DNA from: Fasciolopsis buskii
Lineage: Eukaryota > Platyhelminthes > Trematoda > Plagiorchiida > Fasciolidae
NCBI GenBank assembly: GCA_008360955.1
Contig: LUCM01006166.1
Span: forward strand, 1 to 64,000
DNA: 64,000 bases
Reading direction: 5' to 3'
Shown in pieces: positions 35,851-48,219 of this stretch (position 1 is the first letter of the stretch; every line of letters starts with the position of its first letter). Below the pieces are notes generated by a model that was not told the DNA's origin, did not search any database, and saw nothing but the letters and a program-made list of their open reading frames with translations. Position numbers and translations under genes: made by a program.

Positions 35851-36262
35851 CCTTATTCAAAAACAAACCGGGGGCGGCGTTCAAGCATATGCCAATGTTC
35901 TTATCAGCTTCTGTAATGGGCACCTAGGATGTTAAAACTCATCCGAAAGACGCACGGACTGGGCAGAAAGGCCTCGGCTTCCAAAGAATTCCGAAGTTCT
36001 GATACTTCGTTGGTTGGACTCTGTTAAAAACCTCAGGATCTGGTCTCCTAACTCAACTCGTCAACTCTGTGTGGATCAGTGGGTGCTACCAAGCTTGCTA
36101 ATGCCTGAAGAACTCTGATGGATAAATGATGGTGTGGAGATGAAGAACTGTTGTGTGTTTATGTTGCATCCTCCACAGTACTTCCATTTCTTTCCACCTT
36201 GCTAACTAGTTTGCTGCTTAGCCATGGTTTCAATGGCATAGGACCTGTACACCTAGTTGTGC

Positions 36263-36285
36263 TATATATATATATATATATATAT
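36263..36285. repeat. (TA)n microsatellite
   Basis: About eleven TA units in MLH1 intron 6, 50 bp before the exon 7 acceptor. Confidence 0.95.
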
Positions 36286-36334
36286 TGCTGGCTGTTATTG
36301 ACCATTTTGCTGTCTTCTTCTCTTTCTCATTTAG

Positions 36335-36759
36335 GAACAGATCGTTCGAGCGATTCAGGACGCAACAGAACGTAGCCTGCTCAGTTCCGCCCAGGTCCGC
36401 TCTTTTCTTGTTCGATCAGTACCTTTGAGCACTCTGAATTCAAGCCCATCTTTGGACTCGTCAAAGTCGGAATCAACCGCCTCGAATCGATCCAAATTTA
36501 TTCGTCCACAAGAAAACATTCGGATCGATGCTCGGGAACAACGCCTGGAGCGATTTGTTTCGTATACATCTATTAAAACTGATCCAGATTATCCAAGCCG
36601 GGATAGTAGTCTGAGTGACAGTAACGTAAAATCCCCTAGCAGTCCAAATTTGGACGATTTAGATGCTACTGACCACGTATTACCTCGTTCTGTTGGGAAC
36701 GAAGAAAATCGGGATCCAAGCAGTCCACACCGAGATTATCATACACCGGATATGATTGA
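36335..36759 (+). CDS. MLH1: MLH1 exon 7: transducer end and linker
   Basis: The 425-nt exon runs from an acceptor (CTCATTTAG to 36334) to a GTGAGT donor (36760), phase 0 in and phase 2 out. It starts EQIVRAIQDATERSLLSS, the last helix of the ATPase region (human ESILERVQQHIESKLLGS). It then passes into a Ser- and Asp-rich linker (SSPSLDSSKSESTASNRSK and others). IRIDAREQRLERFV matches the short conserved 'VRTD.REQKLDAF' motif that MutL homologues keep at the start of the linker. The rest is low-complexity and acidic, as expected for the flexible arm joining the N- and C-terminal halves. Confidence 0.93.
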
Positions 36760-38516
36760 GTGAGTACTTTTTACTCGCTATTATTGCTACCCAGTTTTCT
36801 ACTCTCTGCTGATGCCTTATAGTTTGATTTCACTTTGGAAAATCGTAGCTTCTTGCATAGAGGCGGATTGTAGTGCGTTGAGTTCAGATATATTCAATCA
36901 ATTCAATTGTTTTTATTCATTCGCGATAATAATAATAAAATACGGTGAACGCATTCATTGTAATCACTTTCAATCAAATGTCTGATGGTTATCGAGACTG
37001 ACCTGCGCAATCCACTGGTGTTGTGTGGATCAAGCAGAGATATCAGATCACGTTCGTATGACCATCAATGGAAGTGATCAGTTAGATGGCAGATGAGAAA
37101 TTTAATGGACAAGGATTTCAGACTGACCATAGTTACCTGTAATGCGCCCCTGTCATGTCAGAGGCGGATGGAGGGATCGAAATAAAATTGATAGTTAGCC
37201 GGGAATAAGTTGAGCACGAGCTCCTCAAATATGCAGTTCTAGATACTCTTTAACAGTTGGCAAGTCTTCGCTTGTAAGATGTCATATTAGTCTACTGAGA
37301 ACACCGAAATGATGAATATGGTCGACCATCAAGCAGGGCCATAGTTCTTTGTCTCTTTTTGAGTCATTGTATTCTAGCACAGATTTATGAATCACATTTC
37401 TTGTCCATCGATTCCACTGTAAACCACGAGCAATTTTTGACCCTCGGTTACTAGGTTGCATAATTTGGTTGTGTAATTTCTTTTTTCTTCTTGCCCGGTC
37501 GTGTGACAGTTGGCGATTCGAGTCACAGGATGCGTGAAGCATTTACTTGGCTTTAAACGATTTGCAAACCTCTTAGCCTGCTCTGTTGTCTTACAGATCA
37601 GTTCTTCTGATTAATGTGTCAGGTTGGGTGCCTCAAGACGATCCCCTACTTTTGTGTGGGCAATCAGATAGTAAGTTTTCTCACGAACATCCAATCGATC
37701 ACATTAGGATGAAGCACACATGCCATACTGTCCGGCCTGGCTGAGGTAGAAGCGATTGTGGTTGAGCATAATCAGTGAAAACGTCGAATTGGACAGTACT
37801 GGTGAAAAATTGCTTCCTATGGTAACAATAAGTGTTTATCATTATTTCCTTTAAGTCGTACCATGTTCGGCAACCGGTTTTGCAAGTATTGACGTTTTTC
37901 GAGTCACTTGCTACACCAGACTCCTTGGAATATCTTTCGACTTACGTTAAATGCACGAAAACACGTAATTCTTGTTGTAAGGCTTATTAAATGTTGGATT
38001 TTCCATATCAGCCATCCAGGGTTAAGGGTAACACAGATATGGGAACATCGACCGATAAACTGACCGAATAAGCTGGATTAAAGCACCGGTTAGTATCTTT
38101 TGGTCAAGTTAGCCAATAGACTAATCGATCTTTGAGTGTTGGCCACGAGAACAATGTGAGCAAACTATTTCGGTATAATAAACGGTTGTTTGTATCTGAT
38201 TCAGTTGACTGTTTCCTAGACAGCTATCGAGAATGTGAGATAGAAGCGATTGTCGATTGACGGTTCAAAGTCCAACACAGACGTCTCGTCCTTTTTTGCG
38301 TTAGCAAATACTTGTTGCTCTTCCTTTATCCATCAGAAATGCTTTTTGTTGCCACAAGCAGGAAATCGAGCTTCTTTCTCAGATGTTCGCCATTTTTGTA
38401 TCACACATCTTGGCTCTTGTATTCACACAACGGTTGTTGGAGAGTTGATTTGGAATTAGTCATTTCGTACAGACTGATGTTTTGTTGTTTTGCTACTTTC
38501 CCATCTCTGTTCCTAG
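36760..38516. other. MLH1 intron 7, nothing recognised
   Basis: 1.76 kb without a supported gene or element. Short antisense frames (37282-37542) show no motif. Confidence 0.4.
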
Positions 38517-38946
38517 ATCTGATGAAAAGGTCACGGCAACAAATATTGATCCAAGTGAATCACCGCAGTTGACTGCAAAGCCTGTCGTTTTTCTGACTCC
38601 ATCAACAATTTGCAAGAAAACAGAGGTTGAAACCAAATCGCCTGATCTCCTGCGCCCCAGCTCAACTTTGAACCACATCAACACTGCGCCAGTCAGTTCC
38701 CTCCCCGTCATGCCCAAACGTCGGCGTGTTCGATTACACACCGTTCTGTCAATGCGTCGACGTTTGGAGCAACAAATGGATCCAGAAGCCCGTCGTATGC
38801 TCCGTGCATGCAAATTTGTCGGTTCTGTGGATCGAACGTGTTGTCTTGTTCAACATGAGACGGATTTACTTCTAATTCGACTTCAGCCGTTGACTCGTGC
38901 CTTCTTCTATCAACTTTCGGTGACTAATTTTGCCAATCACGGTGAA
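38517..38946 (+). CDS. MLH1: MLH1 exon 8: start of C-terminal domain
   Basis: The 430-nt exon runs from an acceptor (TTCCTAG to 38516) to a GTAAGC donor (38947), phase 2 in and phase 0 out. The first half continues the linker (TPSTICKKTEVETKSPDLL). From MPKRRRVRLHTVLSMRRRLE the C-terminal dimerisation domain begins, followed by ACKFVGSVDRTCCLVQHETD and LLLIRLQPLTRAFFYQL and ending TNFANHGE. 'FVG.V......VQH.T.L.L......FYQ' aligns throughout with human MLH1. The KRRR run at the junction could serve as a nuclear localisation signal; that is inference. Confidence 0.94.
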
Positions 38947-40326
38947 GTAAGCGCTTCCCACCTTGGTTTTCATTATTCAGGTGCTCACCTGAGACTTTAG
39001 TTACCAAGACCCACCCGGGTTTGTTGTATGGCTTTTGTTGATTCACTGCTTGTTCCTACGATATTTCGGAAGCCATGAATTGATCTCTCGTCGGTAATTT
39101 GCTGTCAATACAATGAACGCACGCCCGGTCGTACGAGATCCGAATACTTGAAAATAGAATTGTTCATCCTTTTTTACTTACTATGAGAAAGCATTCGTTT
39201 TGTCGCTTGTTTCTTGTGCGTAACTAAGCTCCCTGATGATGCGGAAATTTGAAGAAGTGTCTAGTAGCAATTAGTTAGTGACCTAATAACTGAAATTACT
39301 CAAGCCATATTTGACAAATGGCATGGACAACCAATCCAAAGAATTAATAAACCTCATTCAAGTGCAGCAGAGATGACCTTTCTCTCTCTCTTTGAGGCAT
39401 CTGATGGAAACTGGACCTAGTCATTCAGTAGGTGACACAATCCACGATACCTACGTGATTGTATCTCATAGTTGTTGGCTCAATACAACAAATTCAATCC
39501 TATATACTTTTGATGTATGCTTGATACATTAGTGTAATGAAAAGTAAAGGCCAGTGATACCGATTCGTTGACAGAGAGAACCGACAATCATTATCCCGAA
39601 ATTTGGATTGCATAGAATAAATCGGGGCCCAATAATCGCGGTTATTTACCGGGAAACAGCAAATTTCAGCCCACTACCAAGAATCTGTTTGAAAGATAGT
39701 ATACCAGCCGAGCCGTGCTTTACTCCGCCTAACTTTTGATTCGGCTTTATAAAACTGTCCATTTCCCGACCCTCAAGCCATACTTTTCGGTGATTAGCTA
39801 ATGTGCTTTAGTATTCACAATTCAACTGGGCATTGTTTAGTCCCTTTTACAATTTTCTGTTTGAACTGTCCTAGAGATTCCGAATACACAGGTCTATGAT
39901 GTTTATGCGTATATTTTTCTCGTGCTGAGTAACACGGTGTTATCGATAGGGGTTCCAGTTGACTGATGCTTCGTTACACTGGAAAATCCTTCTCAAGACA
40001 GATGATTCATCGTAACCCAAAACGTCGGCCCATTACACTTCTCACCACTAGCGCCGTATTTTCGTCTTCGGATAGTTGCACACAGACGCATTGCGTGACA
40101 TATCGTTTTTTTCGGTGCACTTCGAGCCTCGTTTGTTTCAAACCCGTTAACAGTGATGCTTATTGTTGAATTGTTGTCTCATCTTTGTTAAGATTCATTG
40201 TTATCAACCGGGTGAAGCCGATATCACCAGTGTTTTAGTTAAGTTAACTAATTTGTTGTCCCTTTATAGATTTTATATCTTAGATTTTTTTGGACTAACA
40301 TTGATTTTTTTCCCCACCTTTTTCAG
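38947..40326. other. MLH1 intron 8, nothing recognised
   Basis: 1.38 kb of intron. The frame 39966-40169 shows no known domain. A T-rich tract leads to the TTTTTCAG acceptor. Confidence 0.4.
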
Positions 40327-40544
40327 TTGGTTTTTAGCGAACCGGTTCCACTTCAGGAATTGATTGAATTATCCCTTTCCTTGGAACAAAATAATGCGGA
40401 CAGTGATGATGCAACGCGAGCAGCTCAGATCGTACAAACTTTGTCCCTTCATGCTCCAATGCTTTGGGATTATTTTTCTATTCGTATCGAACCTGGGAAC
40501 GATGGACGTTTCATGCTGCATGGAATACCCTTGTTACTGGACAA
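40327..40544 (+). CDS. MLH1: MLH1 exon 9
   Basis: The 218-nt exon runs from acceptor TTTTTCAG (to 40326) to a GTGAGT donor (40545), phase 0 in and phase 2 out. It encodes LVFSEPVPLQELIELSLSLE, an acidic NNADSDDATRAAQ stretch, PMLWDYFSIRIEPG and GIPLLLDK. This matches human VLRLSEPAPL..LAMLAL, EMLADYFSLEI and GLPLLLDN. This part of the C-terminal domain helps form the dimer interface with PMS proteins. The intron after it is about 20 kb and delivers the last codons from position 60589. Confidence 0.94.
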
Positions 40545-40649
40545 GTGAGTATGTACAATACTGTAGGTATTGGTCAAGTTTTCACATCCTGTACTTGAGC
40601 CTGTCGTTTCTAGGACGACCACGCTTCACGGCACTGAATTCACACTCAC

Positions 40650-40836
40650 ATGGCCGGCGGCGGCCAAGCGGATAAGGCCGTGGCGTTTGGACATGAGGGT
40701 CGCAGGTTCGCGTCCTCCCACCGCCGGTCAACTTCCCCACTTGGCAGCCCTCTGTTAGCCGCGTTCCCCTTCCTGAAAAATGATGTACATTGTTATTTTA
40801 TTAATAGAGGAGGCAAAGGATAAAAGAAAAAAACCA
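40650..40836 (+). repeat. tRNA-headed SINE, family A (well preserved)
   Basis: The head (from about 40653) has ends CCGGCGG and CCGCCGG that pair perfectly as a tRNA acceptor stem, an A box GGCCAAGCGGATAAGG, a class II-like variable region, and a B box GGTTCGCGTCC. The body (CCCACTTGG, then TGATGTACATTGTTATT) and the A-rich end match the older copy at 21393-21570. It is inserted about 105 bp after the MLH1 exon 9 donor. Confidence 0.85.
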
Positions 40837-41219
40837 TGTTATGGGTAACCACCGTCCAGAACAATGTGACTTCGACTTGGATAGCACATGAAGTCTCAAC
40901 AGGTAAATTCTGGTAACGGACCGATTGGTTCGGTGTTTTTTTCTGCCTATAATCTGATCACTATGCTTTTTGTGTATCTTAAAACCACTGAAGAGTAGCA
41001 TCGATTATTTTCGTGTTAAACACGGTCCACGCATTTGTATGCAAAATACCAAAACGTTTCATCGTAAAAGGTGGCTTGGACTTTGATTAAAGTGCCTGCC
41101 TGGCATCAACCACTACCTTATGCATTGTCCCGATAAATCATATCTTGCACGTTCACTGTTCGCCTATTCTTGATTCTATCTTCTGTTCTGCTTAATCGCA
41201 AGAACAACGGTATTGATTG

Positions 41220-41960
41220 TCTGCAATCTGCTTACTCGTCAATCTTGATTTGAGTCCTGGCGATCCACTTTTGTCCTTAAGCCTCACGGACACACATACA
41301 TGCACAAACATTGTATTCATATTTGTACATACATGTCTGCATTTCAATCAAAATGGTTGCATTCATCACCCCATCATAACACAGCGAGCCAAAAGATCAA
41401 TTGTATCTAGTTTTGAAAGCAAATCAGCCGGTACGCACTTCTGGCTATTTCGGATTTGGCTACGCAAGGAACAGTCGGTTTTCTATCGGTATTTTTCAGA
41501 ACGACAAGAAACTGAATAGGGAACGTATTGAGACACAAGAGCAGTATTTTTAATGAATGATTAGAAATGTTCGTAAGAACGTGCGCAGATTTTCCACACA
41601 TAGAAAAGGACACCCACGTTACACGGTGTGATGGATAGTTTTTCCAATGGTATGACAGATAGACCACTAAGAATAGCCTGATCCGTGTGCAGGACTCTAA
41701 AGTTCTTTGTTAACCTGTCAAAGTTAAATGTGAAACAGCGAAGATGAGTAGGAAAATCTTCAATGGAAAGGCAAATCATGTTTTGTTCAACTTTGAAAAG
41801 CCGCACCATTTTGCGACAGGATACCCCTAATATTTGATAACTAAAAATCTTAGGCGACCACCTCAAGGTTTTATCGGTGACGATTCCTAAGTGGTTGACA
41901 GAATTCCTCTCCCTCTCTCAATAAATAGTTCTGTGTTAACGACAGAAGACCAGGAGGAAT
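41220..41960 (-). mobile_element. CR1/Jockey-type LINE RT fragment (second lineage)
   Basis: Minus-strand reading near 41895-41840 gives NHLGIVTDKTLRWSPKIFSY, the homologue of 'YLGVTIDKNLEW' in the other CR1-like copies. It continues through a decayed thumb region (ILSGLSVIPLEKLS, about 41670-41630). The frame is then lost. It is diverged from the family at 33797 and 57450. The exact 5' limit is unclear and may extend to about 42130. Confidence 0.6.
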
Positions 41961-42651
41961 CGAAAAAAACATCCAATAAATTGCGATAACTTAGCAGTTA
42001 GACCAGAACGACTAGAAAAGCCGTGAATGTGGAGCCATTTGCCAAAAAACGTTGGGTAAATCCCCGACTCCGGATGTGGCTTAATAGAGTTCAGTATCAT
42101 CACCGTTTTTCGACAACCATCTGGGGGAACTCAGTGATTGTTCACTGAGCTTTATCGAAAAAAATAAGAAGGAAGACCAGCTCCGGACGAACTAGAGAAT
42201 TGTTTACCCGCGATACGGATGGTCGTTCTCAGTACGCACTGTTTTGCTGGTGGAGTAGGCACATAAATGTACCAACGAGAGCTTGGGACTACCAGACTCT
42301 CCTAGTTTGCGAGGGAGTAGAGATCGTGGGACAGAGTCATGGATGATGATGAGCCTAAGGAAACCACCCAGATTTTGCGAACAAGTCCAGATATGTGAAA
42401 AAATCCAAAGCGCACCTGTTTAGCTTGTACACAAGCTCAAGAGGGGTCCTCGGGAGTGTTAAGAGATGAAGTTAAACGTTTAAGGATACATTTTGTCAGC
42501 CTAGGATCACAAGGTGTTAAAAGGATGGGACAAAATCGTCTGGTTAGCACATTGGAATTGATAAGTTTAGAGGTGGGAACAACTGTGATGGGTTTCCAGT
42601 AGTCGAGAGTAGGATGGGTGCACAAAGACATTGGTCGAGTGGTTCGACCAC

Positions 42652-42860
42652 CGATGGTCAAGTAGACTAGGTGCCTAAAAGGTCAAAATTTCCAGTCCTA
42701 GATCCATCCATCAGTGTGGTGGTAGACGGCGATTCACTATCACTCGGCTTAATACCACACCACCTGACCTATTGACAACTTGCATTGTTTTATGCCACTC
42801 GAATTTTCAGGATTCTGATTGTCAGTTTTCCGTTTTCTTTCTTTGGTGTATCCTGGTGGC
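42652..42860 (+). repeat. tRNA-headed SINE, family B (diverged copy)
   Basis: It matches 49580-49810 through the head (GGTCAAGTAGACTAGGTGCC), the body with 'CACTATC.CT.GGC..AATAC' and the end 'TTATGCCACTC.AATTTTCAGGATTCTG'. The B box is damaged (TTTCCAGTCCTAG), so this copy is older. Confidence 0.75.
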
Positions 42861-43331
42861 TGTGACGCATGCGTGCTCCATTTCATCCATACGTCAGGCC
42901 TGTTATAAACGAAGAAAATAATGCACCCGTCAGAGAAATGGCATCATAAGGTAGTGGCGACATACTTTCACGACCTAAATCCCACGGTTATTTCGGTTAA
43001 ACGAATGAGTGTTATGTGCGAAGGTGAAGAGTCATTATCTGAACATATAAATGCGCGGTATATGCTTCTTTAGTCCGCATCACAGCTCATTACTTTTGTT
43101 TTCTTCCCACGCAGAAACGAATTCATTGTCACAGACATTTGCTTGATAAGAGATGACGAATGAATTGCCGTCGTTATCAACAAAGAAAATGGCAGGACTT
43201 TTTGGGAATATCATAGAATATATCGTAGAATAATCCGTATTCACTCCTAAATTAGTTCATTGTTGTGGAAGCAGTATGACCGTTGTAGAGGAAAGATGTT
43301 TCCGGGAGGGTAGTATGTCGAACACCAGTTG

Positions 43332-43369
43332 GTACAAAGAGGCATATATATATATATGCCTCTTTGTAC
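43332..43369. repeat. Perfect 38-bp palindrome with (TA)n centre
   Basis: GTACAAAGAGGCATATA and its exact reverse complement meet in a TA-repeat centre without a spacer, so the 38 bases read the same on both strands. The TA run can form a cruciform. It lies in MLH1 intron 9. Confidence 0.95.
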
Positions 43370-43929
43370 TTAATTACAACCGACAAGATTAGGAAAAATT
43401 AAGACCATAATTATGTTGCCAGGGCAACGATCTTAGATGGAAGTCCCTCCGCAGAACTCTTTTGTGAGTCTCGGCGCACCAAACACTAATCAGCAAAACT
43501 GATCAGCCCTCAAAATGAAGTCTATGCCAATTCGAACTTTGGATGAAATCAGCATGCGGTTTTTCTAAGCATTACCTATTCGTTATTCTCAGCAGTATAG
43601 TACGATACCAAGGATCAAAACTTCCGCTGTTTTTATTTGGTGATTGTTTTCACTTTCATAAGTGTTCTGCCTGCTATTTTCTCGAAAGTTGCCCTTGAGA
43701 ATAGTGATCTTATTTATCCTAGAGCTTTGGACAGTGTTTATGGGAAAAGCTTGCAAATTCATAGGTGGGACTAATTCGGCTGCTACGCGCCGAACTGTAT
43801 CATCAGGAGAAACTACTCCTGCTAACTCCACACTGTTTTCAAAAAACGGTGGCCTTTTGAGTCTAACGTGAGCTTTGATTGTCATCTGAATTTTTCATAT
43901 TGGAAACTTCGCTACTGATTAATAATTAA

Positions 43930-44100
43930 TATTGAACTTTGTAAATATCAGGACCAAATGACGAAGTGTATCGGAAAACCGATGCGCCAAAAAGATTTTG
44001 ATTGTAAAACTTGCCTTGAGAAAGATTACCCACGGTAGGCGAAACGTTGGCGCATTACACCTACCAACAACGCTATGGTATTTACATTATATCGTTCACA
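43930..44100. other. Possible PLE terminal sequence
   Basis: A segment around 44036-44055 reads GGCGAAACGTTGGC, a type of sequence I associate with the ends (pLTRs) of Penelope-like elements in flatworms. It lies about 1.2 kb from the PLE RT half at 45270-46330. This is suggestive only. Confidence 0.25.
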
Positions 44101-45269
44101 ATTAATGTTAAAATTTAGTTAAAGTCGAATTTCCCAATTATCAAGTAAATACGTTTGGAACGTGTGGCGAAACAACTGCTTTTCAGTAATTCATTCTCAA
44201 ACCGTTTATAGATTATGCGGAGATAACATAAAAACAGACCTCGTAGTTGGACGTGAATAGCACCAATCAGTGGTGGAGATTCGTGTCGGACACTTTGTCA
44301 TTGTCGTAGGCTTGGTTAATTCACAGCCTGCGGGTGACTGGGTGTTAGACACATTCGGTCTTGGTCATTTGCAGGGGTGCGGAGGGCACGACAGTTGACG
44401 TGTCCGGTCCAAACGGTTTTGGGCACAGAGGTCGGGGGTTAACATTTTGATGCCCATCGGCTTCCACAATCGACACCATGCGCAGCTGAACGGCCTGGCA
44501 TTTGTTAAAAGGAACACGATTGACAATCCCGAATACCGTGTCTGGATTAACCCAGTGTGAACTAAGTGAGCCGAGATAGTGTTGTTTAACAATCTAGTTC
44601 GTCCACAGGTAACCCAGCTTGGATGATGCTCTTTGATCCGAGTAGGCTGCTGTCGTGGAGTTCGACCTACACAGGATGCATCACAAACGTATTTGAATCA
44701 GTAAATAGCCACTGATACGGTCACGCTCGACAATCTGTCCTCGTTTTGCCTCTGGATTACAAGAGAACCACGGAACAAACAATGAAATATGATAGCATTG
44801 AACGCGTTTGAGATTGTGCCTTCCAAACGTTGGCTTAAAATTTCACTTAATCGTAGATTGATGAATAGGCTTCTGTTTTTGGCATATAATATGGGTGTTT
44901 ATGGGATTTTCCCGATCATATTCTTCTTAGTGAATCGGTCCGGGTAACCGTCTTTCCGTTAGATGTCTCTAATGGACATCAGTTCATTATCCAACTTTTC
45001 GCCCGAACAGATTTCCCTCACCCTGAAGACTAAGCACTTCATCACATTACGCTTCTATTGGATGCTAACGAAACTGTTGAAGTTAGTATACTGACCACTC
45101 CAACTTTGTTTTCTGTAGACTCTCCATTGTATGAGACCACTTTCCAACCTTGTGAAGGACACATTCAGAAACGGTCAGTGATTGTCCATCTAGCGCTCAG
45201 TTGTGAAACGTGCTGTTTAGTAAGTCTTGTTCAATCCCATTTGCACACAACATAAGTCTCGTGCAGCAT

Positions 45270-46330
45270 CAGTCACAGAATATATCGTTCACATAGCGGT
45301 ACCAATGCTCAGAGCCTATCAACAACCGATTTTAGCTCTATGGTTTTGCGAGGAATGTGTCAGCAAGCATCGGACCTAATAGTGATTCCATAGCCACGCC
45401 ATCACATTATCTGTATGGGATTCCGTCGAATAAGAAATGGTTGTTGAATGGGCATCAAAGCTGAAGCTCGCGTAAACTGTTCACCGGCAGACCAAAATTC
45501 CTATCGTTTTGTCTTATGTAGTCCACTATGAAATCGATAATTTTTAATAAGGGCACATTTGTAAAGAAAGATTCTACGTCAAGCAAGAACATAATTTTAG
45601 TCCGTATATTGGCGTCCTTGATTTTATATATGCAATCAAATGTGTCTGGCACACTGTTTACATCCATATTTTGTCGGACTGGTTCAAGTAGTATGGATAG
45701 CCAACGAGCAATAATGTGCTAAGGTGAATTTACCATTGATAATATTGGATGAATCGGTGTTCCCGGTCTGCAGATCTTGTGGAATCGATATAACCTGGGG
45801 ACTGTGGAACATGGAGGCCCATGACTGCGCGTGTGACTGAGCCATGTTGAAGCCAGAATCTGTCAGCTCTTCCAGGGTAGCCATCATTTGACGCGCAGCT
45901 TGCTGTGTTAAGTTTTTCACATTAGGGTTGTTAGTGAATTCGGTCTTATTGCGATAATTTTATCAGTGGTATCACACCTGTTCATTACCACTCTTCCGCT
46001 TCCTTTATCAGGTTTGTTCAATATGATGTTCTTGTTATTGAATAGTCCATTCACTGCGTCTAAATGTTCCTTCCTAATCGATCTTTGAGGTCATAGTTTG
46101 TCTTTTCCGTAAAGGTGGTATGCATTTACTATAATTGATTTAAGTTCTTCCCTTGCTTCTGTGGAGATCGAGATCAGTCCTTCAATCTGGGAATAGAGTA
46201 TTTCGAAATGTATTTCATACTCAAACTTTTTTTCTACTGGGAATACAGAACTTAGGACCAAGTGATAAGTCCTCAATCGTGAGATTTGTCAAATTCACAT
46301 TAGAACAATTATGTATGTGCCGACCGGGAA
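45270..46330 (-). mobile_element. Penelope-like element, RT half (broken)
   Basis: On the minus strand from about 46270: a pre-RT region (EILYSQIEGLISISTEAREE), then 'NKPDKGSGRVVMN' and LTQQAARQMMATLEELTDSG. A decayed 'YGLPKIHKPGTPIRPILSMVNSP' region (about 45790-45720) follows, then FLLDVESFFTNVPLLKIIDF (RT motif A) and finally a 'GVAMESLLGPMLADTFLAKP'-like motif B (about 45390-45310). This is the order of PLE reverse transcriptases, which resemble telomerase and carry a C-terminal GIY-YIG nuclease. That C-terminal half is missing here. Several frameshifts make it inactive. Confidence 0.8.
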
Positions 46331-48215
46331 GACTGGGGAGGCTGTAAGGCATTCAGTCATACAAGAAATTGGCCGACACGAATCTCCACCCTTGATTGGT
46401 GCTATTCACGTTCAACTACATGATCTATTATTATGTTATTCCCACGTAATGAATGAATTATTGAAAAACAATTGTTTCGCCATTCCGTTGTTCTGCATGC
46501 TTTTATGGACATTTTTCCGACATTTGAATACATTTGGCTTGTTCACTGTGACATATTGTTGACTGCATTAGAGCGCAAGGAACAATTTCTGTTGAATAAT
46601 TGATTCAGCAAGCTTCCGTGGTTATTGCCTAGGATAAATCACCAAATCTTTTTCTTCAAATGAATATTATCTACTTATTTCGACCGGTCTCCGCTTCCCT
46701 TCTTTCGTTGACTTTACTTTGGTAAACAAGGTCACAAGGAATGCGTCGCTTGTAGATGAACTAACATTCGAATGAACTAACGCTGGCAATAGGGTAATGT
46801 ACACAAAACAAACTTTCATGCCATTGGAGGAGATATTGATTCTGTCTGCTAGTCAACACTTTACGCACTATTGTTGTGAATGACAACAAACTGAAATGTC
46901 CCAATTGACTTTTTGATTCAGCCCGCGATTGCCTATTTATTCCAAGGAGTAGGAGTAAATATCGATTTTAATGTCAATTTTGCCCCAGTTCGATGTCATG
47001 CCATTAGTGGTATAGAATGTTTACGGTTTAGGATTTCACAGATTGGTGGCAACAGATCTTACGCAGTCCCAAAACACATCGACGGTCAGTCAGATGTAAA
47101 GATTAGCAGAATGAATGTAGCATTTGAAGAAGCAGCGGGGCAGATGACACTCAATACGGGGAAACTGGTAGATCAATTGTGATAAAAGGCAGTCCTTCCG
47201 GGCGGTCTACAGATCATCAGACAGTCGATTCCGTATAAAGTCGGGCCTCAACACGAGCCGGTTACTGAACTGTATTCAAAATGCGTGCATCCGTGCTAAT
47301 CGGAAGATCGATGAAGGTCAACCGGCACGAGTCAGACAGGTGGTAGGGGGTGGAACTTACAGGCCGTGGGAAGCGCTGTCTGGTGTGGGGTAGAGAGTTG
47401 ACCTATTGAGATCAATTGGGTGGCTGGAATCGCCGCAAGGATGACGGCTAGACAGACGTGGGTCCAGACGGGCACGTAAGCAAACGGAGCGGTCTCGAAT
47501 GACGTGAAATCACAATTAGCAGTACGACGAGCAAATATACTCCTGAATATGGAAAATGTTTGCAAATAAACTGTCAGGATGGAAATAGCAGCGAAGGGCC
47601 GAATAAAAATGAGGTTTTCCAGGTTACATCGAAAGCACATAGTTATTAAGATTTCAGAAACATTTGTACGTAAAAGAAACTGTCATCGATGGTCGGTGGG
47701 AATAAAAAATTGGTGTCAAATATCCACTCCGTGAGGGTGAGCGTCTCTTGTCGCTAAGACTCCCTCCATCTCATTAGTCCATCAAAATACGCTACTTTTA
47801 AACCATTTCGGTTGTTGCTCAATCGAATTCTTAGTCTAACTCCCAACATGTTTCCGGGCTTCATGAACTATCGCGCTCCAGAAGATAACAAGGGTTGCTA
47901 TTCAGTCTCAAGAAAAGTGGCAAAATGACTTGCCAGAACGACAAATGTACCAGTCTGATTAACGTGGTTGCAAAGATTTTTGTGCGCTATTTCTGAATCG
48001 TTTTCCACTTGTGCGAGATCGTAACACACGACCAAAATCGGTGTGGTTTTCGACGTGACAGATGTTGTGTTGACTGAATGTCTACAATGCACAGAGTACT
48101 GGAGCACCATTACATGTTTTATCATTGATTTTCGTGCTGTTTTTCACCCAGTCCCCATGGGAACTGACAACAGCTGTTGACATCCTACCTAAGCTCACAA
48201 GGACCACATCGACCT
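46331..48215. other. Intron 9 sequence, unassigned
   Basis: Frames at 46913-47182 (plus) and 47332-47640 (minus) look protein-like (for example VWTHVCLAVILAAIPATQL) but match no family I can name. Decayed element sequence is the likely source. Confidence 0.35.
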
Positions 48216-48219
48216 ATCA

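Noticed and set aside
46913..47640. Protein-like frames on both strands
   Set aside because: No recognisable family, frames conflict and stops follow quickly; most likely decayed element sequence.
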